Counted from the stretch's first letter, positions 26,247 through 37,107 are shown. The stretch: DNA of 64,000 bases from Algoriphagus marincola DSM 16067 (GCF_000429405.1 NZ_AUBU01000003.1:372001-436000), one strand, 5' to 3'. The notes: generated by a model not told the origin, from the sequence alone. Numbers and translations: made by a program.

Positions 26247-28283
26247 ATGAATATGAATAATCCTTTATTGGACAAATTTGAAGCACCTTTTGAAACAGCA
26301 CCATTTAACCAAATCAAGACAGAACACTTCCTGCCCGCTATCCAAAAGTCAATCGAACTTGCCAAGGATGAAGTAAAAGCAATAAAAGCTTCCCCTTTAC
26401 CAACTTTTGAAAATACTATTGAAGCTTTGGACCGGGCTGGGGAAAAGCTTGGAGTGATTGCAGGAATATTTTTCAATCTGAATTCTGCAGAAACCAATGA
26501 GCAAATCCAAAAGCTTGCGAGGGAGATTTCCCCACTTTTGACAGAGCATTCCAATGATATTCTTTTGGACAAAGAACTCTTCGAACGAGTTGAGCAAGTT
26601 CACTCTCAAAAAGAGCAGCTTAACTTAAGCCCAGAACAAGAGACACTTTTGTCAAAGACTTATAAATCTTTCGTGAGAAATGGAGCAAATCTCAATGAGG
26701 AAGACTCTCATAAGCTTCGCAAAATCGATCAGGAACTGGCTCAGCTTTCTCTGAAATTCGGAGAGCACGTGCTAGCTGAGACCAATCGGTATGTACGATT
26801 TGTAGAAAATGAATCCGAGGTAGAGGGACTTCCGGAAAGTATCAAAGAGGCTGCAGCACAGACTGCTGAAGAAAAGGGAATAGCGGGACAATGGGCATTT
26901 ACGCTGGATTATCCTTCTTATGTCCCGGCCCTGACTTATTTGAAAAACCGTGAATTGCGTAAAGAACTTTTCATCGCCTACAACACCAAATCTTCTAAAG
27001 GCGATGAATTGGATAACAAATCGGTGATCAAACATATCCTCCAACTTCGCTATGAACGAGCCAAACTACTTGGATATCAATCACATGCACATTTCGTTCT
27101 GGAAGAGCGGATGGCAAAAACTCCAAAAGAGGTATTGGAGTTTCTGGAAAACTTGCTAGAAAAAGCAAAGCCTAAAGCGAAAGAAGATGTGTCTGAAGTA
27201 GAAGCTTTTGCCAAAAAACTGGACGGAATCGAAAGACTGGAACGATGGGACTTTGCCTACTACTCCGAGATGCTCAAAAAGGAAAAATATGAGTTGGATG
27301 ATGAGCTACTTCGCCCCTATTTTCAATTAGAGAAGGTCGTAGATGGAGTATTCCAAACAGCCGGAAAGCTATACGGGATTCAGTTTACACCAAATAAGGA
27401 CATTCCTGTTTACCATTCAGATATGACAGCCTATGAGGTCAAAGATCGAGATGGAAAGCACCTAGCTGTGTTTTATGCGGACTTTTTCCCTCGGGCTGGA
27501 AAGCGCAATGGCGCTTGGATGACTAGTTACAAAGGCCAATATCAATTAGGAGGAAAAGATCACAGACCCCATGTTTCCATTGTCTGCAACTTTACCAAAC
27601 CAACCAAAACCAAACCTAGTCTTTTGACCTTCAATGAGGTAACGACTTTATTTCATGAGTTTGGACATGCGCTGCATGGCATGCTGGCAAAAAGTAATTA
27701 CTCTTCGCTGTCAGGCACGAGCGTCTATTGGGATTTTGTAGAATTACCATCCCAGATTTTTGAAAACTGGTGCTACGAAAAAGAATGCTTAGACCTATTT
27801 GCAGTTCACTTTGAAACCGGAGAAAAAATCCCACAAGAATTAATCGATCGAATCAAAAAAGCTGCAAACTTCCAACAAGGATATCAAACTGTTCGTCAGA
27901 TCAGTTTTGGACTATTGGATATGGCGTACCATCATCAGGATCCATCCAAAATCGAAGATATAGCAAGCTTTGAAAAGCATGTAATGGAAAAGACGGACTT
28001 GCTACCAAAAGTACCAAACACCCTTATGAGTACGGCCTTTTCCCATATCTTCCAAGGAGGTTATTCTGCTGGTTATTACAGTTACAAATGGGCAGAAGTG
28101 CTGGATGCGGATGCTTTTGAGTTGTTTTTGGAGAAAGGAGTCTTCGACACTGAGACTGCTGAATCCTTCGCTAAAAATATCCTTTCAGCAGGTGGAACAG
28201 AGCACCCATCCAAACTATACAAGCGATTTCGGGGAAGAGAACCCAAACCAGATGCCTTATTGAAAAGGGCTGGTCTGATTTAA
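26247..28283 (+). CDS. M3 family oligopeptidase (peptidyl-dipeptidase Dcp/OpdA-like)
   Basis: This 678-residue zinc peptidase of the thimet oligopeptidase family degrades short peptides. The zinc motif HEFGHALHG starts at H470 (ligands H470 and H474, base E471), and the third ligand is expected in the following ELPSQIFENW region. No signal peptide is visible, so it should act in the cytoplasm. Length and the C-terminal AFSHIFQGGYSAGYYSYKWAEV... region match Dcp-like enzymes. It follows the DUF4071 gene by 17 bases and precedes a permease gene by 25 bases. Confidence 0.95.
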   Translation: MNMNNPLLDKFEAPFETAPFNQIKTEHFLPAIQKSIELAKDEVKAIKASPLPTFENTIEALDRAGEKLGVIAGIFFNLNSAETNEQIQKLAREISPLLTEHSNDILLDKELFERVEQVHSQKEQLNLSPEQETLLSKTYKSFVRNGANLNEEDSHKLRKIDQELAQLSLKFGEHVLAETNRYVRFVENESEVEGLPESIKEAAAQTAEEKGIAGQWAFTLDYPSYVPALTYLKNRELRKELFIAYNTKSSKGDELDNKSVIKHILQLRYERAKLLGYQSHAHFVLEERMAKTPKEVLEFLENLLEKAKPKAKEDVSEVEAFAKKLDGIERLERWDFAYYSEMLKKEKYELDDELLRPYFQLEKVVDGVFQTAGKLYGIQFTPNKDIPVYHSDMTAYEVKDRDGKHLAVFYADFFPRAGKRNGAWMTSYKGQYQLGGKDHRPHVSIVCNFTKPTKTKPSLLTFNEVTTLFHEFGHALHGMLAKSNYSSLSGTSVYWDFVELPSQIFENWCYEKECLDLFAVHFETGEKIPQELIDRIKKAANFQQGYQTVRQISFGLLDMAYHHQDPSKIEDIASFEKHVMEKTDLLPKVPNTLMSTAFSHIFQGGYSAGYYSYKWAEVLDADAFELFLEKGVFDTETAESFAKNILSAGGTEHPSKLYKRFRGREPKPDALLKRAGLI

Positions 28284-28308
28284 ATAGCAAAACCTAAGCA
28301 ACATAAAT

Positions 28309-29412
28309 ATGAAGAAAAGAGGAATCTGGGTTCCAGCCTACGTAAAGGCACTTTTAGTGATGATTTTCATTATTGTCACGGTTTTCTTTCTAATCGTCGG
28401 AAAGAGCATTTTAGTGCCGCTGTTTATGGGAGGTTTTTTTGCCATTCTCTTCACTCCAGTCAGTAATTGGCTGGAGTCAAAAAAATTCCCTCGAACATTA
28501 TCCTCCTTTGTTTCCCTTTTATTGATGACACTTGTAGTAGGAGGACTTTTGTACTTCATCATTGGAAATGTAGCAGCCTTCTCCAATGATTTTGATAATG
28601 TATCAGGAAAAATCTCCACCTATGCCAGTGAGATAGATGAATGGACAAACTCCACACTTGGAATGGATTATGCCATCCAGGAAAAGGCAGACTTTGAATA
28701 CATCAAGAATGTCTTGGATGAGCATAGTTCAAGCATTTCCAATTTTGCGCTGAAAACAGTAGGTTCCTTGTCTGGAATTGTATTGATTCCTGTATTTATG
28801 TTTTTTCTGCTTCTCTATCGAGACCATCTAGCGCAAATGATGATAATGATCTATAGAGATCATGACCCGACGCTAGTAAAAATGCGAATTACAAGCCTTC
28901 GAAAAGTCATCCAACATTATATCGTGGGTGTGGGGAAGGTGATGATCATTTTGGCGATCATGAACGTATCTGCCTACACAGCTCTTGGGATTAAGCATGC
29001 TATATTTTTTGGTGTTTTAGGCGCGATCTTGAATATCATTCCTTATGTAGGCCCTTTCTTTGGAGTACTTCTTCCTATTGTTTATTCATTCCTGACCAAA
29101 GACAGTCTATTTTACCCGATTGCTGTTTTGGTCATTTATCAGATTATCCAAGTGATCGAGGGAAATTTCCTCACCCCAAAAATCGTCGGAGGGAATGTCA
29201 ATCTCAATGCCTTTATTACCTTCTTGGGCCTTCTGATAGGCGGAACCATCTGGGGAGTAGCTGGAATGATCTTGGTCATACCTACCCTGGCGATATTAAG
29301 AGAAATATTTGATCTGAGTGAGGAAACAAAGCCGTTCGCATTTATGTTGGGCGAAGATAAAAGTGATAAAAAGGAAAAGCCCAAACCAAAAGATGAGATA
29401 CCTGCAGATTAG
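28309..29412 (+). CDS. AI-2E family transporter (first copy)
   Basis: This inner-membrane protein has about seven or eight hydrophobic segments and the family layout: two N-terminal segments, a soluble helical stretch (about residues 85-145), and a C-terminal block with LNIIPYVGPFFGVLLP and PKIVGGNVNLNAF. The family is named after an E. coli member proposed to export autoinducer 2, but many members move other solutes, so the substrate is unknown. The C-terminal tail is charged (Lys/Asp/Glu). Its last 20 bases overlap the following TPR lipoprotein gene. Confidence 0.9.
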   Translation: MKKRGIWVPAYVKALLVMIFIIVTVFFLIVGKSILVPLFMGGFFAILFTPVSNWLESKKFPRTLSSFVSLLLMTLVVGGLLYFIIGNVAAFSNDFDNVSGKISTYASEIDEWTNSTLGMDYAIQEKADFEYIKNVLDEHSSSISNFALKTVGSLSGIVLIPVFMFFLLLYRDHLAQMMIMIYRDHDPTLVKMRITSLRKVIQHYIVGVGKVMIILAIMNVSAYTALGIKHAIFFGVLGAILNIIPYVGPFFGVLLPIVYSFLTKDSLFYPIAVLVIYQIIQVIEGNFLTPKIVGGNVNLNAFITFLGLLIGGTIWGVAGMILVIPTLAILREIFDLSEETKPFAFMLGEDKSDKKEKPKPKDEIPAD

Positions 29413-30322
29413 TTTTTTGCTGATAGGATTCCTATTCACAGTTTCCTGTGATACAGACGAGGATAAGAAAGGTCGTTTTCTCCTAAAAGGAAATGAAAAA
29501 CTTGATGAAAACGATCCTCGATCTGCCATTCACTTTTATGCCGAAGCACTTTCAATTGACTCAACTTATGGAGACGCCTGGTACAATAAGGCTATGGCCC
29601 ATATCCAGCTAGGTCAATTTCAGGAAGCAACATTGGATTTTTCTGAAGCCATTCGATACCTAGAGAAAAAGGATGAAGCCTATTTTCAGAGAGGCCTAGC
29701 CTACTTGGATAATGGTGAATTTTACAAAGCTCGAGAAGATGCCCTTTGGATGCAGGAGAATCAGGCAGAGAATTGGGAAGGATTCTTCTTGGGAGGATTG
29801 GTTTTTGAAAAACTCGGTGAATTTGAAAAGGCTATCGATTCCTTTGGGAAAGCCTTAGAGCTAAACCCTGAAAATAGCGACCTGCTCGTGAATCAGGCTA
29901 CAATTTTTTACTACCAAAAAGACTTTTCAAAAGCTGATTCACTGCTGGATAAAGCACAAGAAATCAATCCTTTGGAGCCGAATCTTCATAACGTCAAATC
30001 GTTGATTGCCTTTGAAAAAGGCAAGTACCAAGAAGCTCTTGAGGACGTGGAGAAAGCTATTTCATTGAATACCTCCCAGCCTTATTTTTATAATAATAAA
30101 GGTCTTTATCTCTTATATTTGGGAGATCTGGAGGAAGGAATAGAATTTATCAACCGAAGTTTGAAAATGAAGGAGGACAACCCATTTGCTATTCGCAATA
30201 AGGGTATTTATTACGTCTTGAAAGAAGATATTATTTCGGCGAGGCAACTTCTAGACCCTCTGTACAAAGACTATCCAGAAATGGAATTATTAGAGGAATA
30301 TTATCTAAAAGCTCAGAATTGA
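29393..30322 (+). CDS. TPR-repeat lipoprotein
   Basis: The ATG at 29393 starts a lipoprotein signal peptide (MRYLQISFLLIGFLF, lipobox TVSC), which rules out the longer upstream frame. The mature protein consists of about eight tetratricopeptide repeats, for example AIHFYAEALSIDSTYGDAW and AIDSFGKALELNPENSDLL. It is probably held at the outer or inner membrane facing the periplasm and should scaffold other proteins; the partner is unknown. It starts inside the end of the permease gene and its last 10 bases overlap the convergent hybrid kinase gene. Confidence 0.88.
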   Translation: MRYLQISFLLIGFLFTVSCDTDEDKKGRFLLKGNEKLDENDPRSAIHFYAEALSIDSTYGDAWYNKAMAHIQLGQFQEATLDFSEAIRYLEKKDEAYFQRGLAYLDNGEFYKAREDALWMQENQAENWEGFFLGGLVFEKLGEFEKAIDSFGKALELNPENSDLLVNQATIFYYQKDFSKADSLLDKAQEINPLEPNLHNVKSLIAFEKGKYQEALEDVEKAISLNTSQPYFYNNKGLYLLYLGDLEEGIEFINRSLKMKEDNPFAIRNKGIYYVLKEDIISARQLLDPLYKDYPEMELLEEYYLKAQN

Positions 30323-33225
30323 TGGCTTTTTGCAGAAACCACCTCTTTGATTGCCTTCAATAGTTCTGCTGCATCAATCGGCTTCGCTACAAATCCATCA
30401 AATCCACTGGATTCAATTCGCTCCATGATTTCAAGCTTTGCTGCGGCTGTAAGGGCTATAATCGGGACATCTTTTATAGCCTTGATGCGCTCAGTAGCTT
30501 CAAACCCATCCATGACCGGCATTTGAATATCCATCAAAATACAATCGTAATTTTTAGACTGAACTGCATCCACTGCCAAGCTTCCATTTGGTACTCGATC
30601 GTAGGTGTAGCCCCACTTCTTAATGATTTTGCCCAAGACTAGTGCATTGACGTCATTATCCTCCGCCATCAAAAGATGCAGCGTAGAAAAATCACGGTTA
30701 AATCCATTAAGGATTACTCTTTTGGGAGTTTGGTCTTGATCAAGTTCAAATTCCATATCAAAATAGAAGACAGATCCTTTTCCTACTTCGGACTCCAAGG
30801 AAATGTTTGATCCCATGAGTTTCAAAAGTCTTCGGGTTATAGATAGCCCAAGGCCTGTGCCTCCATATTTTGAATTGAAACTAGGCTTGACTTGATCAAA
30901 ATCGTCAAAAATTCTTTCCTGATGCTCTTTTGCAATTCCTACTCCTGTATCCTGCACCTCAAAATGGATCTTGATTCGATCTCCTTTTTGTCCCAAGAAT
31001 TTAGCTCTTACATCTACCTGACCTTCATGAGTAAACTTCAAGGCATTGGTAATCAGGTTATTTAGAATTTGAGAAAGACGGGTTTTATCGCTCTTTACAA
31101 TCACATTGAGATTCGGATCTATATCGAGATTCAATTGATTCTTACTATCTCTAGCGTGGAAAGCAAGTCCTTTCAAGACTTGGTTAATAGTTTCCGAGAG
31201 ATGGAAAGGAGCATTTTCTATGGATAATTTACCTGCTTCTATTTTTTGGAAATCGAGTAGATCATTGATCATGATGATCAAGTTATCCACTGCAAAACTG
31301 ATTGTCTGAAGCGTATTCAACTGGGAATCAGTTGGATTCTCTTGTTTTAACGAATAGACAGATCCAGAAATAGCGTTCAAAGGAGTGCGAAGCTCGTGAC
31401 TAATCATGGACAAGAAGTCTGACTTGATTTGACTCGCCTTTTCAGCAGTTTGACGTGCATCATCCAATTTGGACTCAAACTCTTTTTGATTGCTTATGTC
31501 AGTCAGGTAGCCGTACCAAACCATATCTCCATTTTCCAAAACCTGAGGACGGGCTGCTCCCATGACCCATCTGAATCCGCTTGGTTCCTTCTCATCTCTA
31601 ACTCGGAATTGACACTGCCAAGGCTCCAGCTTACGCGCAGATGCCACAGTACTCATGACCAAGTTTGGAATGTCTTTCGTGTGTACCTTGGTAAGGGCTG
31701 AGGTGATATCGTTGAATTCTTCGATTTCTGACTCGGATATTCCAAGAACAGATGAAATTCCTTTTGATAGGAATGAGAAATTCATTTTACCATTCTGATC
31801 CAAAACCAACTGGTATAGCCCGCCAGGCACTTGCTCGGTCAAGTTGATCAAGAAATTGCTACTCTCCTCCAGCGTTTTCTCAAGGGAACTCTTCTCAGTA
31901 ACATCTTTGAACGAATATATCCGATAGGAATCTTTAGCTGTCTGATGCAGCTTACAGGATAATTCCAAAACTACGGATTTACCGTTTGGAAAGCTCGCCT
32001 CTCCAAGCCATGATTTGATTTCATTGCCATCCTGATGAGAGGAAAGCCAAGATTGCAAAAGACTACTTTCTTCAAAAACTTGACAGAGGTCATCCAAACT
32101 CTTAATCTCCAAATCTTCAGTATGAAGTAGGTTTGAAAAAATCTGATTTTGGAAATAAAACTCTCCGTCTCCTTTTACAACCAAAATGGGCTCGGCTGAA
32201 AGTTCGAGGAAGCTTTTGAATAATTCCTTTTCGTCTTCAAGAAGCTTTTGGGAAGTTTCGTCAATCAAGGCACCAACCCAAAGATCCTTTTCATCTGCCC
32301 CTTCCTCTTTATTCATCAAAAGACTAAAAAATCGCTGCCCCCAAGCAAATTTCTTTTCTACCTGATCGATATTGATACTTTCCTCGGAAATAGACTTGAT
32401 CTTCTCCAAGAGCGACTTTCGATCCTTTTTGGAAGAAATCCCAAATTTTGAGAGGCTTTCTTTATCCCAGTCAATCTTGTGTTCAGTAGCATCAAAGTGA
32501 AAGGCAATAGCTGGTCCGTAGATAGCCGCCTTTTGCTGAAGCTCCAGTTCTTTTTTGATGGCTTCCTTCTCAGCCAAGTTTTCCGAGACATCCCGAGCTA
32601 TCAAATTGAAGTTATTCTCAGAAAACTGAACAGAGAATTCCAAATATCTGAATTGCCCATCTTTTCCTTTGATCTTGGCATGGAAAAAGGTTTCCATTTG
32701 CTGCGCTTTCCCCTTTTTCCAAATCTTTCTAACCCTTGTCAGATCATCTGGATGAATCAGGTGGCAAAGATCTCCCTGCAATAATTCCTCGGCATGGTAA
32801 CCAAGTACAGGAAGCACAGCAGGATTGAGATAGGTTAAATAGTCATGCTTTCCGACAGCCAATAAATCCAGCTGACGTTTGAAAAATTGCTGAATCTCAG
32901 GACCTGAAGGAAGGCCTTTTGCTCTCAATTCCTTGCCTTTGTAGAAAAGGAAATAATTTGTCCCTGCATCCTGCGGAAGCTCCAGCCGAAAAGAAAACTC
33001 ACGACCGTCATGAACTAGCTGAAGTTCCTCTTTGAAAATATAATTGCTAATATCTAAGCCCAATCCTATAAGGCTTTTTTCATTCAGGCTAGACCCGATA
33101 GATTCTTCAAAGGATTCATTGGAGTAGAAAATACTATAAGGATAGGTATCATCAGCCAAAAACACCATCTCTGATGACTCAAAGATGAGCTTTTTGAATG
33201 TGCTGTTGATCCCTTTTTCTTTCAT
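30313..33225 (-). CDS. PAS-rich hybrid histidine kinase with receiver domain
   Basis: The 970-residue protein has no clear membrane segment. It has several PAS-like domains (about residues 10-100, 118-225, 335-440 and 455-590), a HisKA domain with H610 in ISHELRTPLNA, an ATPase domain with LITNALKFT, DTGVGI and GGTGLGLSI, and a C-terminal receiver with D899 in LMDIQMPVMDG. It should sense a cytoplasmic or diffusible signal through PAS domains. It lacks an Hpt domain and an adjacent regulator. The REC-Hpt/REC pair at 1221-2350 would supply the missing relay parts, although nothing but family logic links them. Confidence 0.95.
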   Translation of the reverse strand: MKEKGINSTFKKLIFESSEMVFLADDTYPYSIFYSNESFEESIGSSLNEKSLIGLGLDISNYIFKEELQLVHDGREFSFRLELPQDAGTNYFLFYKGKELRAKGLPSGPEIQQFFKRQLDLLAVGKHDYLTYLNPAVLPVLGYHAEELLQGDLCHLIHPDDLTRVRKIWKKGKAQQMETFFHAKIKGKDGQFRYLEFSVQFSENNFNLIARDVSENLAEKEAIKKELELQQKAAIYGPAIAFHFDATEHKIDWDKESLSKFGISSKKDRKSLLEKIKSISEESINIDQVEKKFAWGQRFFSLLMNKEEGADEKDLWVGALIDETSQKLLEDEKELFKSFLELSAEPILVVKGDGEFYFQNQIFSNLLHTEDLEIKSLDDLCQVFEESSLLQSWLSSHQDGNEIKSWLGEASFPNGKSVVLELSCKLHQTAKDSYRIYSFKDVTEKSSLEKTLEESSNFLINLTEQVPGGLYQLVLDQNGKMNFSFLSKGISSVLGISESEIEEFNDITSALTKVHTKDIPNLVMSTVASARKLEPWQCQFRVRDEKEPSGFRWVMGAARPQVLENGDMVWYGYLTDISNQKEFESKLDDARQTAEKASQIKSDFLSMISHELRTPLNAISGSVYSLKQENPTDSQLNTLQTISFAVDNLIIMINDLLDFQKIEAGKLSIENAPFHLSETINQVLKGLAFHARDSKNQLNLDIDPNLNVIVKSDKTRLSQILNNLITNALKFTHEGQVDVRAKFLGQKGDRIKIHFEVQDTGVGIAKEHQERIFDDFDQVKPSFNSKYGGTGLGLSITRRLLKLMGSNISLESEVGKGSVFYFDMEFELDQDQTPKRVILNGFNRDFSTLHLLMAEDNDVNALVLGKIIKKWGYTYDRVPNGSLAVDAVQSKNYDCILMDIQMPVMDGFEATERIKAIKDVPIIALTAAAKLEIMERIESSGFDGFVAKPIDAAELLKAIKEVVSAKSHQF

Positions 33226-33354
33226 TTTTGACAGGATGGACGACTTTAAGGCTAAATTTTCTTGATTTGGGTGATTAAAAGCCTAATCGAGCCGTAAACA
33301 TACAGCAATTTGCATTTCATAGCAAATTTTTTACTTTTCAAATCAAATATTTTT

Positions 33355-34038
33355 CTAAAAATTTACAAAATATCCGATTTTTGCCCATAAGCGAGTTCGA
33401 AAGCCATCCCGAAAGAATCCGTCTGTCCGGTAATCAATGCTATATTCCAGTTTTTGCTGTTTGGAAATCAGCTTTCCTATTGTGGTGACCAAGCGGTTTT
33501 CGATATCAAAATCTCCTCCTTGGAGTGAAAAAATCGGTTCGTTTGACAAAACCAAGTAGTATTCACCTGGGTCCAAATCTTCCCCCTGAAGTGGAATATC
33601 AACAGCTAAGCGGTAGCGAAGTCTAAACTCTGTAGCTTCTCCATCCGTAAAAGTTTGATCAGTTCTGAATCGATGAGCAATACGAAAGGTCCTATTTCTG
33701 TCTAGAAGAGCAAATTGCTGAACCACACGAAAAGCATTTGCTCCATCTTGGAATCGATAAAAAATACCACCAGCGACACTGCTGACTGGACTGAGTGACC
33801 AACTGTAAAAAGACATCAAATCAGTTCGATAGTGTCTAAACTGCCAGCGCTCAGACTCCTCATCCAGATTTCTGAAAATTATTTCCTGATTTTCTACTTT
33901 GAAGTTTAGCTTTTGTCCATTTTTAAGACTTTTCGTAGCCGCAAACTCAGGGAAAAATCCAGTAAAAAACACATGTTCTTGGGCCTTTGACAGATTTACA
34001 AAACCCAGCATCAAGGAAATCAATACTATTTTTCGCAT
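33355..34038 (-). CDS. DUF2490 domain protein
   Basis: A signal peptide (about residues 1-20, ending LSKAQ) precedes a region typical of DUF2490: FYSWSLSPVSSVAGGIFYRFQDG, RIAHRFRTDQTF and RLRYRLAVDIPLQG. The alternating hydrophobic pattern and C-terminal aromatic residue (GYFVNF) suggest an outer-membrane barrel. Function is unknown. The ATG at 34038 overlaps the stop of the preceding gene (TGATG), so I prefer it to the TTG one codon upstream. The two form a coupled pair between the aconitase and hybrid kinase genes. Confidence 0.85.
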   Translation of the reverse strand: MRKIVLISLMLGFVNLSKAQEHVFFTGFFPEFAATKSLKNGQKLNFKVENQEIIFRNLDEESERWQFRHYRTDLMSFYSWSLSPVSSVAGGIFYRFQDGANAFRVVQQFALLDRNRTFRIAHRFRTDQTFTDGEATEFRLRYRLAVDIPLQGEDLDPGEYYLVLSNEPIFSLQGGDFDIENRLVTTIGKLISKQQKLEYSIDYRTDGFFRDGFRTRLWAKIGYFVNF

Positions 34039-34628
34039 CAAAAAATCAAATTATCCATTATCCTAACTTCTACTTCTTGCTGCGAGATAAATATGCCACT
34101 GTGATCAAAAAGCCCTTCCCAAAACTTACTAATCTCCCCTTTTAGCTTTCCGGTGTATTCTAATTCATACCTGATGACTATTCCTTCATTTTCGTCTTCA
34201 TCAAAAAAATCTTCCAAATCATCGCTTTCACCCGAATATTGAATTTGTAGGCGGTTGATTTTATAATCTTCAAACTCAGACTGTAAATAATCTCTAATAC
34301 TAGCCCGAATAGACTCATCTAGCTCCTCAAAGGGTATTTCAATCTCTACGTCTACAATTGCTCCCAGGGTATCAAATTTTACGCTATGGAATCGTTTTTC
34401 CCACCAAAACTTCCCCTCATAAGCTCTGCCTTCATTTGAAAATTCCTCATACCATTTCACTTTCTTTTTTCCTTCAAAGGCATCGTTCAGCCAATCAACA
34501 GCAGCCGAAGGGACATCCTTTTTTTTGACGCCTTTTTCTTGTTCGATTTTCTTTTGAGCAAAAGAAACTTGATTGAGGCCAAGGGTAAAAAGGCCGAAGA
34601 GTACTATTCTTAAGATTGGATTCATCAT
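34038..34628 (-). CDS. Exported PepSY-like protein of unknown function
   Basis: Two ATGs (34628 and 34625) begin a signal peptide ending SFAQ. The mature part starts with VPSAAVDWLNDAFEGKKKVKWYEE and has WWEKRFHSVKFDTLG and VDVEIEIPFEEL, a pattern resembling the PepSY-like (DUF2874) fold; this is a suggestion rather than a firm match. A very acidic stretch (DDLEDFFDEDENE) lies near residue 155. The gene is translationally coupled to the DUF2490 gene downstream. The aconitase terminator ends just upstream of its start. Confidence 0.65.
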   Translation of the reverse strand: MMNPILRIVLFGLFTLGLNQVSFAQKKIEQEKGVKKKDVPSAAVDWLNDAFEGKKKVKWYEEFSNEGRAYEGKFWWEKRFHSVKFDTLGAIVDVEIEIPFEELDESIRASIRDYLQSEFEDYKINRLQIQYSGESDDLEDFFDEDENEGIVIRYELEYTGKLKGEISKFWEGLFDHSGIFISQQEVEVRIMDNLIF

Positions 34629-34640
34629 TTTTTCTAAAAT

Positions 34641-34675
34641 AAAAAAAACCGTCACCAAAGATTGGCAACGGTTAA
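34641..34675 (-). terminator. Rho-independent terminator of the aconitase gene
   Basis: AACCGT (34647-34652) pairs with ACGGTT (34668-34673), with an inner CCAA/TTGG stem. On the minus strand the stem is followed by a long T-run (complement of 34641-34648). It lies about 24 bases past the aconitase stop. Confidence 0.8.
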
Positions 34676-34696
34676 TTTTTTATAAGGTTTTTAGGC

Positions 34697-36961
34697 TTAA
34701 AGTATTCCTGCCTTGATCAAATTTAAAGCAGAACCTGCCTTAAACCATTCAATCTGACCTTCATTGTAAGTATGATTTACAAGGAACTCATCCTTAGTTC
34801 CATCAGCATGAGTAAGGACCACCGTAAGCGGTTTATTTGGTGCAAACTCAGTCAAGCCTAAGATATCAATGGTATCATCTTCCTGAACTTTGTCATAATC
34901 AGCTGGATCATCAAAAGTCAAGGCAAGCATTCCTTGCTTCTTAAGGTTGGTTTCATGGATTCTAGCAAATGATTTTACCAAAATGGCTCTAACTCCCAAG
35001 AATCTAGGCTCCATAGCTGCATGCTCTCTAGAAGAACCCTCTCCATAGTTTTCATCACCAACTACTACAGTACCGATACCCTCTTCCTTGTAGTGCCGTT
35101 GGGTAGCAGGTACCTCTCCATATTCACCCGTGATTTGATTTTTAACCTTGTTGGTCTCGTCGTTGTAGGCATTTACAGCTCCGATCAACATATTATTGGA
35201 AATATTATCCAAGTGACCACGGAATCGCAGCCAAGGACCTGCCATGGAAATATGATCTGTAGTACACTTACCTTTTGCTTTTATAAGCAATTTGAGGCCT
35301 TTCAAATCAGTACCTTCCCAGGCAGGGAATGACTCCAATAGTTGTAGTCTGTCAGATTTTGGATCGACAATTACATCAACTTGAGAACCATCTTCCGCAG
35401 GAGCTTGGTATCCAGCATCTTCTACTGCAAATCCTTTGGTAGGCATTTCCAAACCTCTTGGCTCATCTAGTCTTACTTCTTTCCCCTCTTCATTGATCAA
35501 GGAATCAGTCATTGGGTTGAAAGTCAAATCCCCGGCGATGGCCAAAGCCGTCACCACTTCTGGAGATGCCACGAAAGCATGCGTATTCGGATTACCGTCA
35601 GCACGCTTTGCAAAGTTTCTATTGAAGGAAGTAATAATGGAGTTCTTTTCTTGCTTTTCAGCTCCATGACGTGCCCACTGACCGATACAAGGTCCACAGG
35701 CATTTGCAAGGACTACACCTCCCATTTTACCGAAGGTGCCCAAAAATCCATCTCGCTCTACCGTATATCTCACCTGCTCTGAACCAGGCGTGATGGTAAA
35801 TTCGGATTTAGCGACCAATTTCTTGTCCACAGCTTGCTGCGCTAAAGACGCCGCTCTGGAAATATCCTCGTAGGAAGAATTGGTACAAGACCCGATCAAA
35901 CCGACCTCTAGTTTAGCTGGCCAGTTGTTTTCCTTAACGGCAGCAGCAAACTTAGATAGTGGCCAAGCCAAATCTGGTGTGAATGGTCCATTGACATGAG
36001 GTTCAAGCTCTGAAAGGTTGATTTCAATCACTTGATCAAAGTACTTCTCAGGGTTTGCATATACCTCATCATCACCTGTCAAGTGCTCAGCGATACCATT
36101 GGCCAATTCAGCAATATCAGATCTTCCTGTACCGGAAAGGTAGGCAGCAGATTTTTCATCATATCCGAAAATGGAAGTGGTGGCACCGATTTCAGCACCC
36201 ATATTACAGATGGTTCCTTTACCCGTAGCAGAAAGAGAGCGAGCTCCTTCACCAAAATATTCTACAATCGCTCCAGTTCCTCCTTTTACGGTAAGAATCC
36301 CGGCAACTTTAAGGATTACGTCTTTTGCTGAAGTCCAACCTGACATTTTTCCAGTCAGCTTCACACCGATCAATTTTGGAAATTTCAGTTCCCAAGGCAA
36401 GCCAGCCATCACGTCACAAGCGTCTGCACCACCTACACCGATCGCGACCATACCTAGACCACCAGCATTAGGTGTGTGAGAATCTGTTCCGATCATCATA
36501 CCTCCTGGGAAGGCATAATTTTCTAAAACCACCTGGTGAATAATACCGGCTCCTGGCTTCCAAAAACCAATTCCATACTTATTGGATACAGAGGCCAAAA
36601 AATCATAAACCTCTTTGTTTTTATCGTTTGCTTTCTGAAGATCTTTAGCTGCACCTACTTCCGCCTGAATCAGGTGGTCACAGTGAACTGTAGAAGGTAC
36701 AGCTACCTGGTCTTTACCAGCTTGCATAAATTGCAAAAGGGCCATCTGCGCAGTGGCATCCTGCATCGCTACTCGATCGGGCTGAAAATCCACATACGAT
36801 TTTCCCCGCTCATAGGCTGCCGTGGCTGGCCCGTCAGAAAGGTGAGAATACAAGATTTTTTCAGTCAAAGTCAAGGGTTTCCCTACAGCCTTACGAGCTG
36901 CAGCAATACGCTCCGGATACCGGGCATATACCTCTTTGATCATTTCAATATCAAAAGCCAT
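34697..36961 (-). CDS. acn: Aconitate hydratase, mitochondrial type
   Basis: This TCA-cycle enzyme isomerises citrate to isocitrate with a [4Fe-4S] cluster. Cluster cysteines are visible in [11 protein letters not shown] and [11 protein letters not shown]. The N-terminal [23 protein letters not shown] and the swivelling domain motif [15 protein letters not shown] are all present. At 754 residues it matches the mitochondrial-type aconitases that Bacteroidota use, rather than AcnA (about 890) or AcnB (about 865) of E. coli. It stands alone, with a terminator downstream. Confidence 0.96.
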   Translation of the reverse strand: MAFDIEMIKEVYARYPERIAAARKAVGKPLTLTEKILYSHLSDGPATAAYERGKSYVDFQPDRVAMQDATAQMALLQFMQAGKDQVAVPSTVHCDHLIQAEVGAAKDLQKANDKNKEVYDFLASVSNKYGIGFWKPGAGIIHQVVLENYAFPGGMMIGTDSHTPNAGGLGMVAIGVGGADACDVMAGLPWELKFPKLIGVKLTGKMSGWTSAKDVILKVAGILTVKGGTGAIVEYFGEGARSLSATGKGTICNMGAEIGATTSIFGYDEKSAAYLSGTGRSDIAELANGIAEHLTGDDEVYANPEKYFDQVIEINLSELEPHVNGPFTPDLAWPLSKFAAAVKENNWPAKLEVGLIGSCTNSSYEDISRAASLAQQAVDKKLVAKSEFTITPGSEQVRYTVERDGFLGTFGKMGGVVLANACGPCIGQWARHGAEKQEKNSIITSFNRNFAKRADGNPNTHAFVASPEVVTALAIAGDLTFNPMTDSLINEEGKEVRLDEPRGLEMPTKGFAVEDAGYQAPAEDGSQVDVIVDPKSDRLQLLESFPAWEGTDLKGLKLLIKAKGKCTTDHISMAGPWLRFRGHLDNISNNMLIGAVNAYNDETNKVKNQITGEYGEVPATQRHYKEEGIGTVVVGDENYGEGSSREHAAMEPRFLGVRAILVKSFARIHETNLKKQGMLALTFDDPADYDKVQEDDTIDILGLTEFAPNKPLTVVLTHADGTKDEFLVNHTYNEGQIEWFKAGSALNLIKAGIL

Positions 36962-37107
36962 TTAATTGGATTTTAGGTGGATAAAAGGTTCTAAATTATT
37001 AAAGCAAATATAGGAATTTAGGTCAAAAATCGGAAACCAACCAAATAGCGAAAGAAGCTGTCTATCCTTATTTGAAACCAATCCAAAGAGTGCAACTCCT
37101 TGCTTTT

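Noticed and set aside
29318-29392. Longer N-terminus for the TPR lipoprotein
   Set aside because: It would bury the lipoprotein signal peptide that begins at 29393.
35021-36976. Several open frames on the plus strand across the aconitase gene
   Set aside because: They are antisense to a highly conserved gene and lack any recognisable protein features.
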